Source: Comamonadaceae bacterium
GTDB taxonomy: Bacteria > Pseudomonadota > Gammaproteobacteria > Burkholderiales > Burkholderiaceae_C
DNA: 64,000 nucleotides
Assembly: GCA_027486755.1 (NCBI GenBank)
Contig: JAIXOM010000045.1
Coordinates: 62,001-126,000, forward strand
Direction: 5' to 3'
Position 1 is the first letter of the stretch, and the number at the start of each line of letters is the position of its first letter. A program made the translations under genes and the position numbers. Positions 63,979 through 64,000 of the stretch are shown one piece after another. The notes beneath the pieces were generated by a model. That model was not told where the DNA came from. It searched no databases and saw only the letters and a program-made list of their open reading frames with translations.

Positions 63979-64000
63979 TTGAAGTCCTTGCAATTCGGAG

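Overview
The window is 64 kb of GC-rich, gene-dense chromosome from a betaproteobacterium of the order Burkholderiales. Housekeeping neighbourhoods typical of that group support this: eno-ftsB with kdsA and pyrG, folA-thyA, bamC next to a metallo-beta-lactamase-fold gene, and queG/tsaE-amiC close to mutL and miaA. Family-level content also fits, with a Bug-type tricarboxylate-binding protein and a xerD with a GTG start. A bacteriochlorophyll magnesium-chelatase operon (bchI-bchD-bchO), preceded by a site of the PpsR/CrtJ type, suggests a phototroph, probably an aerobic anoxygenic one. No rRNA, tRNA, prophage, insertion sequence or CRISPR array was recognised.

Region 1 (1-13362) is one long rightward catabolic unit. 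It encodes a five-gene branched-chain-amino-acid-type ABC importer, a short-chain dehydrogenase, a DUF4387 protein plus its AtuA-family (DUF1446) partner, a GntR/HutC regulator, a two-subunit aconitase/isopropylmalate-isomerase-type hydro-lyase, a fumarate-reductase-type flavoprotein, an isocitrate-lyase/PEP-mutase-family lyase and a class III CoA-transferase. A perfect 24-bp inverted repeat in the leader is the probable operator. The set looks like uptake, dehydrogenation, hydration and carbon-carbon cleavage of an unidentified substituted dicarboxylate, and is the most interesting metabolic locus here. Region 2 (13399-21526) is a leftward type II secretion operon, gspL-M-N-D-E-F, followed by a DUF1624 membrane protein. 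The pseudopilins gspG-K and gspC are not in the window. Region 3 (21715-25924) is bchI-bchD-bchO with the TGT-N12-ACA site and a previously small, unnamed membrane-peptide gene.

Region 4 (26050-32421) holds a DUF3422 membrane protein, folA-thyA, a GlcD-type flavoprotein, DUF2069 and YihY. Between thyA and the flavoprotein lies a 676-bp gene-free stretch carrying a REP-like hairpin and three copies of a stem-forming repeat with a conserved core and arms that differ but stay complementary. Region 5 (32500-38324) is accessory: a Phd/UPF0175-like antitoxin with a frameshifted PIN (DUF3368) toxin, then an AttFGH-like ABC system (ATPase, FtsX permease, AttH lipocalin-like protein) whose ATPase and permease genes are separated by an orphan ribbon-helix-helix antitoxin on the other strand.

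Region 6 (38327-64000) is mainly core: miaA, DUF3429, DUF2789, mutL, dedA, amiC, tsaE, queG, an AEC transporter, a Bug-type binding protein, xerD, a cyclopropane-fatty-acid-synthase-type methyltransferase, a DUF455 protein, a gamma carbonic anhydrase, hslO, the pyrG-kdsA-DUF1330-eno-ftsB operon ending in an unknown Cys-rich-tail protein, coaBC-dut, slyD, roxA, a small Ala/Pro lipoprotein, a YycJ-like hydrolase and bamC. All functions are inferred from sequence reading; no database search was possible.
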